A stretch of DNA of 64,000 bases from Telmatactis stephensoni (lineage: Eukaryota > Cnidaria > Anthozoa > Actiniaria > Isophelliidae): positions 310,001 to 374,000 of the forward strand of contig JALIZF010001635.1 of assembly GCA_029948255.1 (NCBI GenBank). The letters run 5' to 3'. Both the position numbers and the translations under genes were made by a program. Positions 25,208-38,099 of the stretch are shown in pieces. A model generated the notes under the pieces. That model saw only the letters and a program-made list of their open reading frames with translations. It searched no databases and was not told the origin of the DNA. Position 1 is the first letter of the stretch. Each line of letters opens with the position of its first letter.

Positions 25208-28200
25208 ATGACTGCCTCTAGGGATCCAGCTAAAGTTCTCTATCTGCTACTGTTTATCGTTTGCTTCTGCCCTTCGGTTGGACAAGGTAAGCCTATTTTA
25301 CTAGTATAAGAAGAAGTCAAAATTAAGATAATTTATTTAAGGTAAGCCGCTTTGACTAAAGGAGGAGAGTTCCAAATTCAGAATATTTGATGTTATTCAA
25401 CTAAACAAAATGTTTTGAGGATGTTTTGAAGAAAGGTTTTTTTGTCTCTACCCAAATATTTAACTATTAATTTATTCTGCGGCATTCGGTTTTCCTCACA
25501 TTTGAATGTATTAGTTTTCAGACTAAATATACATCAACCTACTGACAACAATTATTTTAAAATAAAATGCACAAAACTTTGTTTTGAAAGAACCTCGATT
25601 GTCTAAGGTCCAATCCAATCGTAAGCATTCAAAACGATAGCTGAAGACAGGCTTTCAGTATTTGTTGCCCTCACAGAATTTGTTTCTTTGAGTCCGCTTA
25701 CAGGAGGAGGTAGATATAATTCTTTTGTTTCCCAAGGGTAAGGAACTGACCAAAGAGTAAGGGCGGCCTGATTATATGAACATGGCTGACTTATTTTGTT
25801 CTGTGGTCCTGAGGAAACTGAAAGAAATAATAAGAAGTCAGCCCGGTTAGCCGGGCCTGCCAGGTTCAAATAGTCGGGCTCGTAGTCCTTGTGATCTTTT
25901 TTGCCTCCATTTTTGCACCTCAGACGACAAAACAAAACTCAGCTCCCTCGCAACCGTTTTTTGAAAGGTTGAACATACGAGGGTCAGGAAAACTCTTCTT
26001 CTCTTCTTCCAAATTGCCCCATTTCTTTCTATAAAGAAAATTGAGGGTCGTATATTAGAAAACTGTAACAGGTTAATGCGTCTCCCTCCTTAAATAAAGT
26101 TATTGTATTGTATTGTATTGTAAATGTTTATGGGGGGGTCTTTAAAAAATAAAAATACATAAACAAAAGTAAAAGTGTACGAAAAAAAGATAAATAAATA
26201 AAGGTTCCTTCGATTTATTAAACAATCATGTTAATTAGTGCTTTCTTAAAGGACTCAAACTGACGATTAGGCAATGTTCAGTGAAATAGAACAGTCAGTA
26301 CGTTGTACGTGTTTCAGTGAAACAGACCTCGCAAGCTGTGACCATGTCAATGCCGTGTTGTCAGTAAAACGATGGAAATTCATGCGTAACCGTGACGTGA
26401 CCGTACCGTGCAATAACCGTACCGCAACCGGTGCCGTGACCTTGCGTTTTTACAGTCATACGAAAACTTCTGTGTCGACAAAATGATAGACTATATGCCT
26501 CGTGCATTACTGCATGGCTTTCCTTATTTCATACCACTTTTCATATACATTTCCATATTTCAAGTTAATCGAAAGTTAACCCGACTAATTGACTTGTAAT
26601 ATAAGAATTCACTTGTCATATAAGAATTAACTTGTAATAAACAGTCTGTCAGCAGCTGCTGTACTAATGTCGCCTTTTATTCCAAAACAGCCAGAAAAGC
26701 GTTTTTGTCGAACGATTAATCGAAAAGTGCTTCAGTATATTTTTGGTTTTCACTGACGTCATCAAAAAAATTCATGATTCCTAAATAAAATGTAAGTACT
26801 TGAACGTGAAAGAGCAAGTAAAACTATGTAACTCTGCAAAATGTTGGACTAAAACGAGTTTTTGTTGCAAAGATATTAGCGATTTTATGTGCTCGATCTT
26901 TACTAAGAAATGTATGGAGCCGCCATGTTGGTGTACCATGGCTAAACAAAAATACCAACATGGCGGCTTAAAAAGTCAAATTCTTAGATCATGACCACAA
27001 CTACATCTAAAAAAAATGTTTATAAAACAAGATTTATTTCAAATACGAAGTTGTTTCCTGCCAATGTTTCTGCCCGGGTGTTTCTGTTTAAGTCTCTCTA
27101 CCTGTGAGTGTGACAGTACTGTGTGACAGAAGTTTCGGTCATCGATAACTCAAAAATTAAACAACAGAAACATCCTAAATTGAAATTTTCAGGGACAACT
27201 CATAGTGCTTTCCGCTATGATTGTATACAAAATACTAAAGAGCCAGACTTATGCTGCCTACAAATTATCGTGTATAAAGAAATGCTATTAAAATGCTATT
27301 ATTGATTAAAGGTTACGTTCTAGCCTTTTGATGACGTCATGTGAAAACCGAAATTATGGCCGTCAAATTTCGTTACTGCCACTCACGGACAGCATTAAAA
27401 TGTTCCTTTTTCCCCATGAAACCTGAATTTAAACTTTATTTTTAAGGTAATTCCTGTTCCTAGAGTGAAAATTTGCTGGAATTTCAAGAATTTGAAGATT
27501 TTGAATTATTGATGCTAAAGAAGCAAAAGAATATGGAAATAATATGGCGGTCACTGCGCTCGTTTGCAAAATATTAGGCTGGGATGTTTAATGGATTTTG
27601 AACGAATAGTCCTTGCTTACTTGCTGATATGCTAAAACTACGACTTTTTATACTTGATGTTGACATTGTTTTTGCTAAGATAGATTACACAGCGTTGATC
27701 TTAAAAATGAACTTTACTTTAATGTTATAGAATTGGTAAATATCCACGATAAAACACGATCAGCGAGTTTTTTAAATGACTTCTAAAACCCATCATTTGA
27801 AAGTATTATAACACTCAATTTATGAAAAAAATCTATCTTAACGAAGAAATAAGCTTATTATTAGTTTCGTGCATATAGGCATGAACAGAGTAATCAAATT
27901 TTCATCCCACATGTGAAAGAGATTGTGAATATGTGAGTAGAGTGGCATAAACATCATTAAAAGGTTCGTCGGTACTGTACGAGGTCAATGATCTGACAAC
28001 TATACTGAGGCCTCGTACTGGTATAACACTCATGCATAAACATGAGTGTTTTATCAGAGTTAGTTAAAACACTCATGTTTTATTAATGAGTGTTTTAACT
28101 GATTTTGATAAAACACTCATGTTTATGGTATTGACGACTTTCAAAAATGGCGGCCTAGTGCATGAGAACGAGGCCACAAAGGCCTTGTTACCAGAAAATT

Positions 28201-31200
28201 AAATAAGCGTGGCGACACTTCTATTTCTATCAAAGATGATGTGTTCCTCTTCCTTTTGAAATAACTATTTTCTGTGCATTTTACAGGATATACTTAGACT
28301 CATTTGATGCCATGATAATTTTGAGACCTTTCTGGCCTCGTTCTGGTGAACAATGAGCCGCCATTTTTGAAAGTCGTCTATAAAGGTCTCAACACGTGAC
28401 TAAAGAACGACCTCAATTGATCTATTTCCTTATGAATTATTAATGAGTTTTAGAATTTACGAAAAAAATTTGGGGGTATCTATATGCATTTTACGGAGAT
28501 ACTTAATAGCAAACACGGCCAATAACTGCTGTCCAGCGATTTTTCGAATTTTCAATATAATATTATTTTTTCCAATGTTAATTCATAAAGAAGTACAACG
28601 AAAGTAATAAAAGCTTCTCAAGATCGAATCCTTCAAAATAAAAGCAAGAAACAATATTATTGAAATTACTGATGCACGGTTTTTTGCTTTTTGTTTTGGC
28701 TTATTTGTAATTAGTCTTTGACGCGTCAAATGCTATTTCTGAAAAAATAATTGTGAAGCCGCCTTGTTAGGAATATATTTCATGTACAGAAATGTACAGC
28801 TTGGGCTATCTGTGGTTTATCGACTGAGTCTATGGAGGTGTCCCTTTGGCTTTCACGCTGATTATCTCGGTGTAAGAAAAACTTAATGTGTAAACTAAAG
28901 GCATTTGAAGCACATAAAGTGCTGCAAGTTCACCAAATTAATATGTGGGATCACTAGAGATATCACTAAGAGAATTGCTTATACTTGCGTTGATCGCAAG
29001 AATCGAACGCCTGCACGTCTGAAAATTCCCATATATCAACGGTGAATTGCGTTGATGTATCCAATTATCTTTTGTTGTTGTTTTTCTTTTCTATTACAGT
29101 GGACTATTTCCTGGGAAAGCACGCAGAAACCTGTACCACAGTGTGTATGACCCGCGGGATGTCCTCCGCTAAACGGGATGGTTTTCCGTACCACACGCTC
29201 TATAAATTCCACTCGACAAATGCATCTTGTATAACAGATAACGAAAGTAATTGGAATCACCCTGATCAGTCAAATCTTACACCACTGAGAGACTGGAAAA
29301 GACGCTGTGCAGGATTCTTGAGTCCAAATACCAACTGTAGTGGCTATGCTGGTAACCCAACTATACGTAGACTTTGCCCTTGTCTACCCAGTAAGTGATT
29401 AATAATGATCACAGCACTGAAGACAGAATAGATGAATGAAGTCCTATTATCAATTAATTATAACTATTACCATATCCAAGAAAACGATAAGAAATGCATG
29501 CTATTCACCGTGTTTCACTGATCCAATCAGAGCGCGCGACATATTATAGTTATTTTGTGATAGCTTTCAAAAGTGAACATGTTTTCCTTTAACACTGGGC
29601 CTGATGAATTTAAATAAATTTGTAGTTGACTCTCGACCTTCAGAATGTCCTGAACAATCAGCAGACAATATCCAATGGACACCTACAGCCGTAGGAGAGA
29701 CTGACGTCAAGCCTTGTCCTGAAAACAGCAAAGGTGAGAAAACCTTGTGGACATGGTTTCATAATAATAAGATAATAATTAAAAAAGATAATAATTAAAA
29801 AAAAACCGCATGTAGGCTCCATAGTGTCAAAAGCGTTATTTGAGGTTAAACAAACGAAAGACAACGAGACACTTACAAAACTAGTTGTCAACAGTTTTGG
29901 CTTGGGCCGCTCGCGCGCCAAGCCTCGAACGAAAAGTAACATGTCGGCAATGCAAGGCACTGTCCATTTCGCTTCTGTGGCGAGTGAGTTGCCTTCGTAG
30001 CGTGCTTCCCCTTCCCGAAACCCTCACTGCCGCCCCCACCCCTTCTGGGCCATTACGCAGGCTATGAGTGGTCCTCAGACCATTCTTATCTACTGCTCCT
30101 GATTGAGACTCTTAGCAATTGAAGCACTGTGTGCATGAATAAAGCAATGTAATTATAAAATGATATGATAACGGTATATAGTATATATGGTATATAGGTG
30201 GCCGAGCTAACCTATCATTGCTCCTATATTTAGTTGAAACATAAATTGCCTCTCCCTCCCTGTTTTTAATTTTTTGAAGTCAAAAAATTTATCAATTTAT
30301 TAAAATTATTTCTCATGATTTGACTTTAGGCCAAGCTACAAGGAAATGTATAATAGGCCCTGTGTGGAAGAAGCCCAACCTTAGTAAATGCACGCCCAAT
30401 GTATTTACAAATCTCCTCCAAAAGGTAATTTTGTTGAACTACATCCTATACACAGGGTGTCTCAATAGTACATGCCTCTGATTTTAATTAGATTAGCTTG
30501 CTACCAATAGGCACTGAGTTACCCCAATTCTTAGGATTTCTTCTATGTTGTGTCCACTATATATGTAAGAAACGTTAGCAGTCTACATGGCCTCATTTAT
30601 TTTAATCACACTTTTTAACAACCATAGTATCAAGAGTAAAAGCTTTTGAAATAACACAGGTTTGCATGTGGGCGAATCCAGGATTCTTATTCACGAGGGT
30701 TGCAGCATCGTAGAAAATGGAAACCGTCCAAGGGATATTTTGGGGAAGTATCGAGTCCCTGGTGTGTGTGTGCGCGTACCCACCTCTCACAAATCCGCCC
30801 CCGTTGCTTCATAAATCATTCGCTTTTTTCAAGTATTTTTGGGTTGTCTTTGACAAACGTTCAATTAATGTCTATCAATATATTTGAACTTGTAGTTAAT
30901 GTAGTCTGTTTTCTTTGTCTTTTGAAAAAATATGGAAGGACATGATTGGGAGGGAGGAAAATGCAAACGATTAATGTGTAGCTTCTAAGGGCATGAAACC
31001 ATGAAAAGATAACAAGATGTATTTTTCAGGAAATTCCCGAACATGCAGGCTTTTCCATCATGTCCATCATCCAAAATATAACTATATATGAAATATCAGG
31101 GGAATAAACTTTTGAGACAACCTGTAGCTCTTCTGACTTAATGTTTGATATTTACAGACAATCGCTCTTAACACATTCAACCATCTTAACCACTCTTGAC

Positions 31201-34200
31201 CAACTTAATTACTCTTGACACTCTTAACCGTCTTAATCACTCTTAACAACTCTTAAACGGCATCTTAACCACTTAATTACCATCTTAACCACTCTTTACC
31301 TTCTTAAATACTTTTACCCATCTTACCCGCTCTTATAACACTTAACACCCTTAATCATCTTAACCATTTCAGTTAACCACTCTTGACACTCTTAACCATC
31401 TTATATAACCACTCTTAATACCTTTAACCATCTTCACCACTCCAAACCATCTTCAACACTATCAATACTTTTACCCATCTTACCCACTCTTAACACTTAA
31501 CACCCTTAATCATCTTAACCACTTTTAACCATCTTATATAACCACTCTAAACACTCTTTACCATCATCTTAACCACTCTTAACACTCTTTACTATCTTAA
31601 CCACTTTTAACCATCTTCATCACTCTTAACGCTGTTAGCCATCTTAATTACTCTTAACACTCTTGACCATTGCAACCATTTTTAATCATCTTAACCACTC
31701 TTAACCATCTTAATTTCTCTTAACCATCTTAATCACTCTCAACACTCTTAACCGTTATAGGCTGACGCCCTTACCAGTGATACTCCCCCTTCCAACGTAA
31801 GTCGACTCCTGAATCGACTAAAGAACGCTACAAAGTCAAGATCAACTAAGAAAAAAGGATTGTCTGGTAAAGACATCGAGGATACAATGAAAATTCTATC
31901 GAAATTGGTAAACTACACCCAACATCAAAACACCACTACTAAAGAGGACCAGCAGAATTTTCTGGAAATCTGTAGCAATATCCTAGATCCCCGAAATAAA
32001 GAGAGCTGGATACGACAAGAACAACAAATGAAAAACGTAAAATGATGAAGATTTAATTTAATAATTATAACAATTGGAATTTGATCAAATAGTGATAGTT
32101 AAAATAGGTTATCGGCGACGTACGGAAAAACAAATTTCCTTTCTTCGTCTTTTTCGTCGTCTGTCACAAAATGCAGATAGGTCTCTACAGCGCATGCTCA
32201 GCATCGAGGACCATGGAAGCAATATATCTCGTAGCCAGAGCCCCCCTTACCTTTCGGCCAGCAGCGAAGAACGAGGGAGAAATAATCCATATCTGAGACC
32301 AGTATTTTTTAGACTTCCTGTTTTAGAGCGCATGATCGAGTCAAATGGCTCACCCAAAGTTGCCCGAAGCAAATCTAGATACTGGAAATTCATTTGAATT
32401 TATAGTACTGACGACATGAATATCATGAAATATGCCTGTCGGTTGTCAAAGCCTTCAGCACTAAAGTCGCTACCCATGGACTTGTAAAGCAAATCAAAGT
32501 ATCAGGAAGAAATAATTCTATAGGCTTGCAATTTTAGTTTTTGTGCCATGATGTAAAAATCCGTACGTAGTCAGTTGAAATTCGAAAATGATTCATTGAC
32601 CCGGCCGTATACAGACCTCTCGCTCGTTTCTCGTCAGAGTTACTTTTCGAATCCTTCAATGCAATTGAAAAATTCTCAACTGGTGATTGAATCTAATTTC
32701 ATTCCATTCATCTGATGTTAATGACGTTAACCGGCGTTGAAGATGCATATTTTCATGAAGGATCTTAACAAGATTTCATTACAGAAAAAGTAACAGCCTA
32801 GCTTGAACAGATTGATAGGCTTTTCTGAAAGCTCGATTTTCATTGGATATGTTTCATTTCCGGAATCCTGCACTTGCGTCTTTATCAAATTTGAATAGCC
32901 AACCAAATTGGTCCAAAATGGGGATTATGTCAGATCCTCGTCCTTCACCGCGCGGGCTCTGGTTACGAGATTGCATCGGGAGGTAGTATTAATATCCATT
33001 TTAGCTTATAATTTAATTACACAGAGACGACCAAAGGGTAAGAAAAACAAACAAACAGAAGGTGGCATGGTGGAGAACAACACATCAAACAGATTCAATT
33101 CGCATATGATCCGATGCCCGAGCCGGGACTCGAACCCGGACCACAGCGGTGAAAGGCCGGTGTTCTCACCATTCGGCCACCCATGTCATCCTTATCGTGG
33201 ATAAATGGTTGAGCTTTCCAATGAATTTATCAACTTGACAAGGATTTATCCAATGGATAGGGCTATTCCTTTCCTGCAACCCGAACCTGCACACAATGTG
33301 CACTTGGTACAGTTGTGGCCTTTTATTTATTGTACTGGTTTCATTAGAAGAGTAGTCTGAAAATGTAGCAATATTAGACTCATACATAATCACCTTTTAA
33401 TTCTTTTCAAATGTTTTTTTTCTTCTAATTTCAGAGGACAAAGGCCTTGTGGAGTCAGTTGGTCGTCAATATTGATCACTATGGTCTACAAGTGACCAAT
33501 CAGATGGCACCTAACTCCTCTCATAAGATTGAAACAGAAAACATTATTATGAGACTGGATAGAATTAGTCAAAATCATAAGGTATTATGAGAAATGATAT
33601 TTCGCGATCGCTCTACTGTGGTCTCCTGGGTTTTATGTGTGTTGAAGTTCAATACAATTCTTGCTATCGAAATCCCAGGCTAAACGACTTTCGTGACATT
33701 GACAAATCAAATTATGTGCCATTAATCTAGACAAAAGGCGATTTTTGAATCTTACAAACTTTTTGGGGACTGCTCCCAGGCCCTCTCTCGGATCTTACTA
33801 TTTTAGCGGGGACGAGTAGGACGAGAGGTGGTCTAGATGACCTAGGCTATTTTGTTCAATGGTAGCCGTCTAGTTGAACAAGTGACAGTTACATCTGCAG
33901 ATTTGCATTGAAAATTCAAATTTATAAAAAATATGTAACTTCTTCTTTGTTACCTAGTCAAAGAAGGATGGCCTCAAGATCAATTTCGAGGAGTTCGAAA
34001 GCTCTTTGTTTTTACCAGAAGAAGTATTCGTCAATGACCCTGATCATCAAATGGTTTCTTTAGCATACAAAACTCTCAATTATGTAATGCGACTCCAAAG
34101 AAACGATACCAATATCACTCAAGGTAGCCGAGAAGACAGTGTTTTTCCATCTAATACAACCGTACTTTCCACTGTTGTACGTCCAAAACCGGCAGCAAAA

Positions 34201-34674
34201 CTCAAGAAAAAAGTCAAAATTGTCATGAAGAATAAGAAGGTAAATAAGGAAAACCATTCATGGGTTTTACAAAAGTAGCGGTGTGATTAAATTTTAGGTA
34301 TTGGTTTTTAGGTCGTTGAACCAACTACAGCAAGAACGTGTAAGTTTTGGAGAGAAGGGCTTACCAAGTACTTGGTTTACAGACGGTTGTAGCCTGGTAA
34401 CTAGTGAATCAAACCGTCACGTGACAACTTGTGAATGTGACCATCTGACGGTATTTGCAGCCCTCATGGATCCTTATGGAGTAGAGGTACGGTACAGCCA
34501 CACGGTACAGTCTCTGTTTTCTTTTACGGTAAAAACGAACAAGGGAGCTGAGAGTAGTATAATAGGCAAGCGCTAAGGCAGTTACCCTGGATGCCATTTG
34601 GCGCGCGTTACTTTTCGTTGATAATTATCTGGGAAGAGTCGTTCCCCGATTAAAAGACAATATATTGGAAAAAC

Positions 34675-34705
<31 letters not shown>

Positions 34706-34711
34706 TGTTTG

Positions 34712-34789
<78 letters not shown>

Positions 34790-37336
34790 CATCTTTCAGA
34801 TTCCAGATTCTCATCGCAAAGCTCTGGAGTTAATTTCCACCATAGGTTGTGCTATTTCATTGTTTGGTGTCCTGTTGACTATCTTGGTGACAATGTTTTT
34901 CTGGAGAACTCTGAAAGGACTACGAACCATCATTCTAATCAACACATGCGTGGCTATTGCTGTGGTTTGTCTTCTCGTCATAGTAGAAGGAACGGCACGT
35001 GGCAACAAGGTAGGTCTTTATGGACGTCTTGAAATACGCACACACGATCTCATAATCATATCCAAAATTAATTCCAAGATATCAGTGTCCGTATGGGTCG
35101 TGTGTGATTGGTTTTTCTTACTAATTCACTTCCATTATCATATCAATCAAGATTGGTTGTACAGTCGTTGCTGTATTACTGCATTATTTCCTATTGGCTG
35201 TGTTCTGCTGGATGTTGTGCGAAGGAATTCTCCTTTACTACAAGATGGTAAAAGTTATCGGTGTTGTAATTGAAGACAAAGTCAAGTTTTTCTTGCTGTT
35301 TGGATGGGGTGAGTTGACATCCTAAGAATTCAAAACTGGAAAAGAGCTTGTATATACGACTATTAAAGCCCATGCAAACGCTCTTACCATTGTTGGCCAA
35401 CAACTCCCAGCATGTTGGAGACACTAGTGAAAAACGTCTGCGCATGCTCGTAGTCAAGTCTTCGTGCTTTTGTAAATTATGCAAATTTCGTTTTTACGCT
35501 TGCCTTCAACAATGGTTTTCACAAAATGTCAAAACTTAAGGTTATTTCTTGAAACTTAGGGCCAGTATTCATATAATGTCTTCATAAATACAATATCTTT
35601 GTCTCACAAAAGTATACAAGATAAATTTTATGTATACACCGAGAACACGAGCATTTCATTTCAGGCTAAAACTCAAACATTTCTTAAGAAAACATCGTAA
35701 TATGCACGCATGCGCAGACGTTTTTCACTAGTGTCCATGTTGGATGCATCTAAATCCCTTTGTTCTGTTATCGCTAAAGCGTAACAATGATGTTAATTGA
35801 ACAGCCATCCAACAATGTTTGGGCCAACAATATTGGATATTGCTTTACACGAACCTTAAATCTCATTCTGTTTAGATGTGACAACATTATATCTATAGCA
35901 ATACTGCTTCATTATTTCAGGATTTCCTCTTCTTGTCATCGGTATTTCACTGGCTGTCACTCGACTACAAGGCTATGGTTACTATGGAGATCAGACCGCA
36001 TGCTGGCTTGCAGTTGACAATGGGCTCATCTGGGCTTTTGTTTGTCCTGTTATTGTCGTTCTACTGGTAAGAAGTAGTTAGCTGTTGAATATTATTTTAG
36101 GTAAATTGTATGTATTAATGAAGTAATTCAAGAATTTAAATTACTCTCATTTTTTGCGGATCGTACAATGGACTTCATGTACAGATGCCTGCCCAACTCA
36201 GTGCATCGTTTATTTAACAAACAGATTCCATTTTTCAGTTCGTCTGTACCCTAATCAATGAATAGGTGTCGAAATGTTGTGTGAACAAAAAAATACACGT
36301 GACTGTTGTTCTCACCACATTTTGACGTCTTCTGTGCATATATTGCTGGGTTTCATCCGTTCCTTTGGGAATTCAGAAGACAATAGAGCGGTAGCCATGT
36401 TGGATGAACAAACAAGGGACGCTAATGAGAAATCTTTTGTTGAAGTTCATCCAAGATGGCTGCCGTGACGTCTCATGCAACCCAAGAATAAGAGTAAGGC
36501 GCGCTAAATATTCAATGACGTCATCTATGCGTGTGTACTGCAGTTCGGAGGTCCCTCCAAGATGGCTGTCCATTGCTTGCATCCCATACAACGTCTATAA
36601 ATACCTTTGCGCATGTAACTATAGTTTTTCTTTCATCGATTCATTCCATCTTTCAATCACGATAGAACTAGAGTTTTCATGAAGTTATACAGACGGAGTG
36701 ATCTTTTTATGACTGTATGTCTTAAGCAAGATTCTTTTTGTAGGTCAACATCGTAGTTTTTATTCTTGTCATACGTCAAACGATGAGCACGCGTCACGTG
36801 AAAAGTAAGTCACGTGACCAAAAATTACGAATTGGTGTCAAGGCCACCGCGGTCATTCTTCCTCTGCTTGGGATCACGTGGTTATTTGGTTTGTTGGCAT
36901 TCAATTTCTCAACCTTGGCCTTCAAGTACATTTTCACCATCTTCAATTCACTGCAAGGACTGATGATCTTTATTTTCCATTGTCTTCTGAACCCGCAGGT
37001 AAACTGTCCTTTCATGTAGCCTGCATCACATCTTTAACTTTTCGTGTCACTTTTATGAAGACTAAAACAGAGTGATTCCATGGGATGTGACACAGGACAT
37101 TCTACATTTAAGATTTTGAAAAAAATATTATTTAATTTCTATTGTTTATTAATATTTCTTAACATTGTTAATATTTATAGGTCCAGGATGCTTTTAAACT
37201 TAAGGTCTTTCATGTAAGCAGCTCTGATTCAACTGGAACTACTGGAGTGCCTAAATCGAGAAGTAATCCATACATATCTGACGAGGCAATCAATCTGAAG
37301 AAAAGAAACTCAAATGAGAACTCATTCGAGATATAA
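25208..37336 (+). CDS. Adhesion GPCR with cysteine-rich N-terminus (GPS exon has 1-nt insertion)
   Basis: Paralogue of the minus-strand receptor starting at 11326. Exons are 25208-25286, 29100-29390, 29644-29733, 30330-30424, 31761-32036, 33435-33581, 33958-34239, 34312-34486, 34800-35009, 35152-35308, 35921-36066, 36744-36998 and 37181-37336. Order: signal peptide, a 97-residue exon with seven cysteines (ETC, TTVC, RLCPC), HRM domain (about 124-185), GAIN region, GPS, seven TMs with the class B2 motif LGITWLFG in TM6 and NSLQGLMIFIFHCLLNP in TM7, and a 51-residue basic, serine-rich tail. The total is about 785 aa if the frame is kept. The GPS exon is 175 nt, against 174 in the paralogue. An extra T in GGGCTTACC shifts the frame and meets TAG. 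This may be an assembly error, a pseudogene lesion, or be bypassed by an acceptor 14 nt upstream. Confidence 0.88.
25603..25817 (-). CDS. Possible terminal exon antisense in receptor intron 1
   Basis: On the minus strand, the acceptor TATTTCTTTCAG at 25829-25818 opens a 215-nt stretch ending in TAG. The peptide, from SSGPQNKISQPC to IVLNAYDWIGP, is Pro/Ser/Thr-rich with one cysteine. An A/T-rich stretch follows the stop. No partner exon was found and the family is unknown. It may be chance or a repeat remnant. Confidence 0.25.
28010..28395. repeat. Inverted-repeat cluster with ACACTCATG hairpins
   Basis: AAACACTCATGTTTAT and its inverse alternate three times at 28028-28128. ACGACTTTCAAAAATGGCGGC (28129-28152) is repeated in reverse near 28360-28385, with AACGAGGCC matching as well. 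Probably one or two decayed foldback elements. Confidence 0.55.
31160..31757 (+). repeat. Degenerate CTTAACCAT-type array next to GAIN exon
   Basis: About 600 bp of irregular repeats of CTTAACCA(C/T) with ACTCTTAA variants. It runs to within a few nucleotides of the acceptor at 31759-31760. Strongly C/T/A-biased in the transcribed strand, with many CTTAAC strings that resemble branch-point sequences. Confidence 0.88.
33015..33185 (-). mobile_element. tRNA-derived SINE, family A copy 2
   Basis: Same head (TGGCCGAATGG, GGTTCGAGTCCCGG) and tail (GCGAATTGAATCTGTTTGAT) as the copy at 11868-12040. Lies in the intron before exon 33435 of the right receptor. Confidence 0.75.
34312..34486 (+). other. 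GPS exon with single-base insertion
   Basis: Aligned by eye, the paralogous exon (1503-1676, minus) reads GGGCTACCAAG where this one reads GGGCTTACCAAG. With the phase-0 acceptor at 34312 the frame ends in TAG soon after the first GPS cysteine. An AG at 34296-34297 would instead start the exon at 34298. It adds 14 nt and keeps the downstream frame open through GCSLVTSESNRHVTTCECDH, at the cost of the first GPS cysteine and the FW pair. Confidence 0.75.
34677..34786 (+). repeat. (TTGA)n microsatellite next to TM1 exon
   Basis: About 27 units of TTGA/GATT with one interruption (TTTGTTTG). It ends about 12 nt before the acceptor ATCTTTCAG of the TM1-TM2 exon. The preceding 80 bp could be the 3' end of a retroposon, with this array as its tail. 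Confidence 0.92.
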
Positions 37337-37956
37337 CGCGACCTGGGACATCTAACTTTATAAGAAAGAGTCGAGCCAATCAGCTGGTCGATTAACGTAC
37401 TGACAATGAATAGATTAATTAATGAAAAGACAATTTAAACATAGGGATTATTAGTTACTTAACAAATAGATTCCATATTTGCGTTTTCTGTGCATTTATT
37501 AGACCCGGCCGGGCTATTAGAACACAGACCCCTTGAAAAATGGAATCTAGTTGTTTTATATAATATCAAGAGAGCATAAACTGATATATTTATGCTCTCT
37601 TGATAATATTCATTGAAACATTTTAACCAATCAGAGCGCGTGGAAGTAATGACGTCATCTGTGCGTCAGTTGTATTAAAATCAAACGTGTTTGTCGACCA
37701 ACCAGAGTTTGACTTAAAATGGTGCAAGCTTTAGTCTTATGAAGTTTTTATCAGTAGACACGCTCTAATAGGTTATAGTGGTTACTCGCCTTAGTCCTCT
37801 TCGGTCACAGGCTGTTTACGACGTCTTGATTTCACACTTTAGCGCGTCGTAGCGCGGAAACGAGCACGGGCACCTATTCTTTTCATTTTTGCAAATTAAC
37901 GGTATTAAAGTTGTCTATCACATATATAATTATAGTCAAGATTCCATGTCCAGTTT

Positions 37957-38099
37957 TTAGACCTAGTAGTTCAAACGTCGCATCTCACAGGCATGTACCG
38001 AATTCAATGTAAATTAGTCAAATCTTTTGTTTCTACTCATTATCATCTCATTTGCATTGAATTCAGCACATTTGAGATGAGACGTTTGAACTAGGCCTT
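37957..38099. mobile_element. Foldback element, CTAGTAGTTCAAACGTC ends
   Basis: AGACCTAGTAGTTCAAACGTC and the inverse GACGTTTGAACTAGGCCT close a 143-bp element with a further inner GAATTCAATG match. Confidence 0.65.

Larger units (their letters stand above)
25287..29099 (+). other. Intron 1 of the right receptor (3.8 kb)
   Basis: Holds the possible antisense exon at 25603-25817, a retroposon tail with (ATTGT)n at 26093-26124 (AATAAAG before it), an accent-mark-like palindrome pair at 26915-26968, and the inverted-repeat cluster at 28010-28395. Otherwise nothing recognised. Confidence 0.55.
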
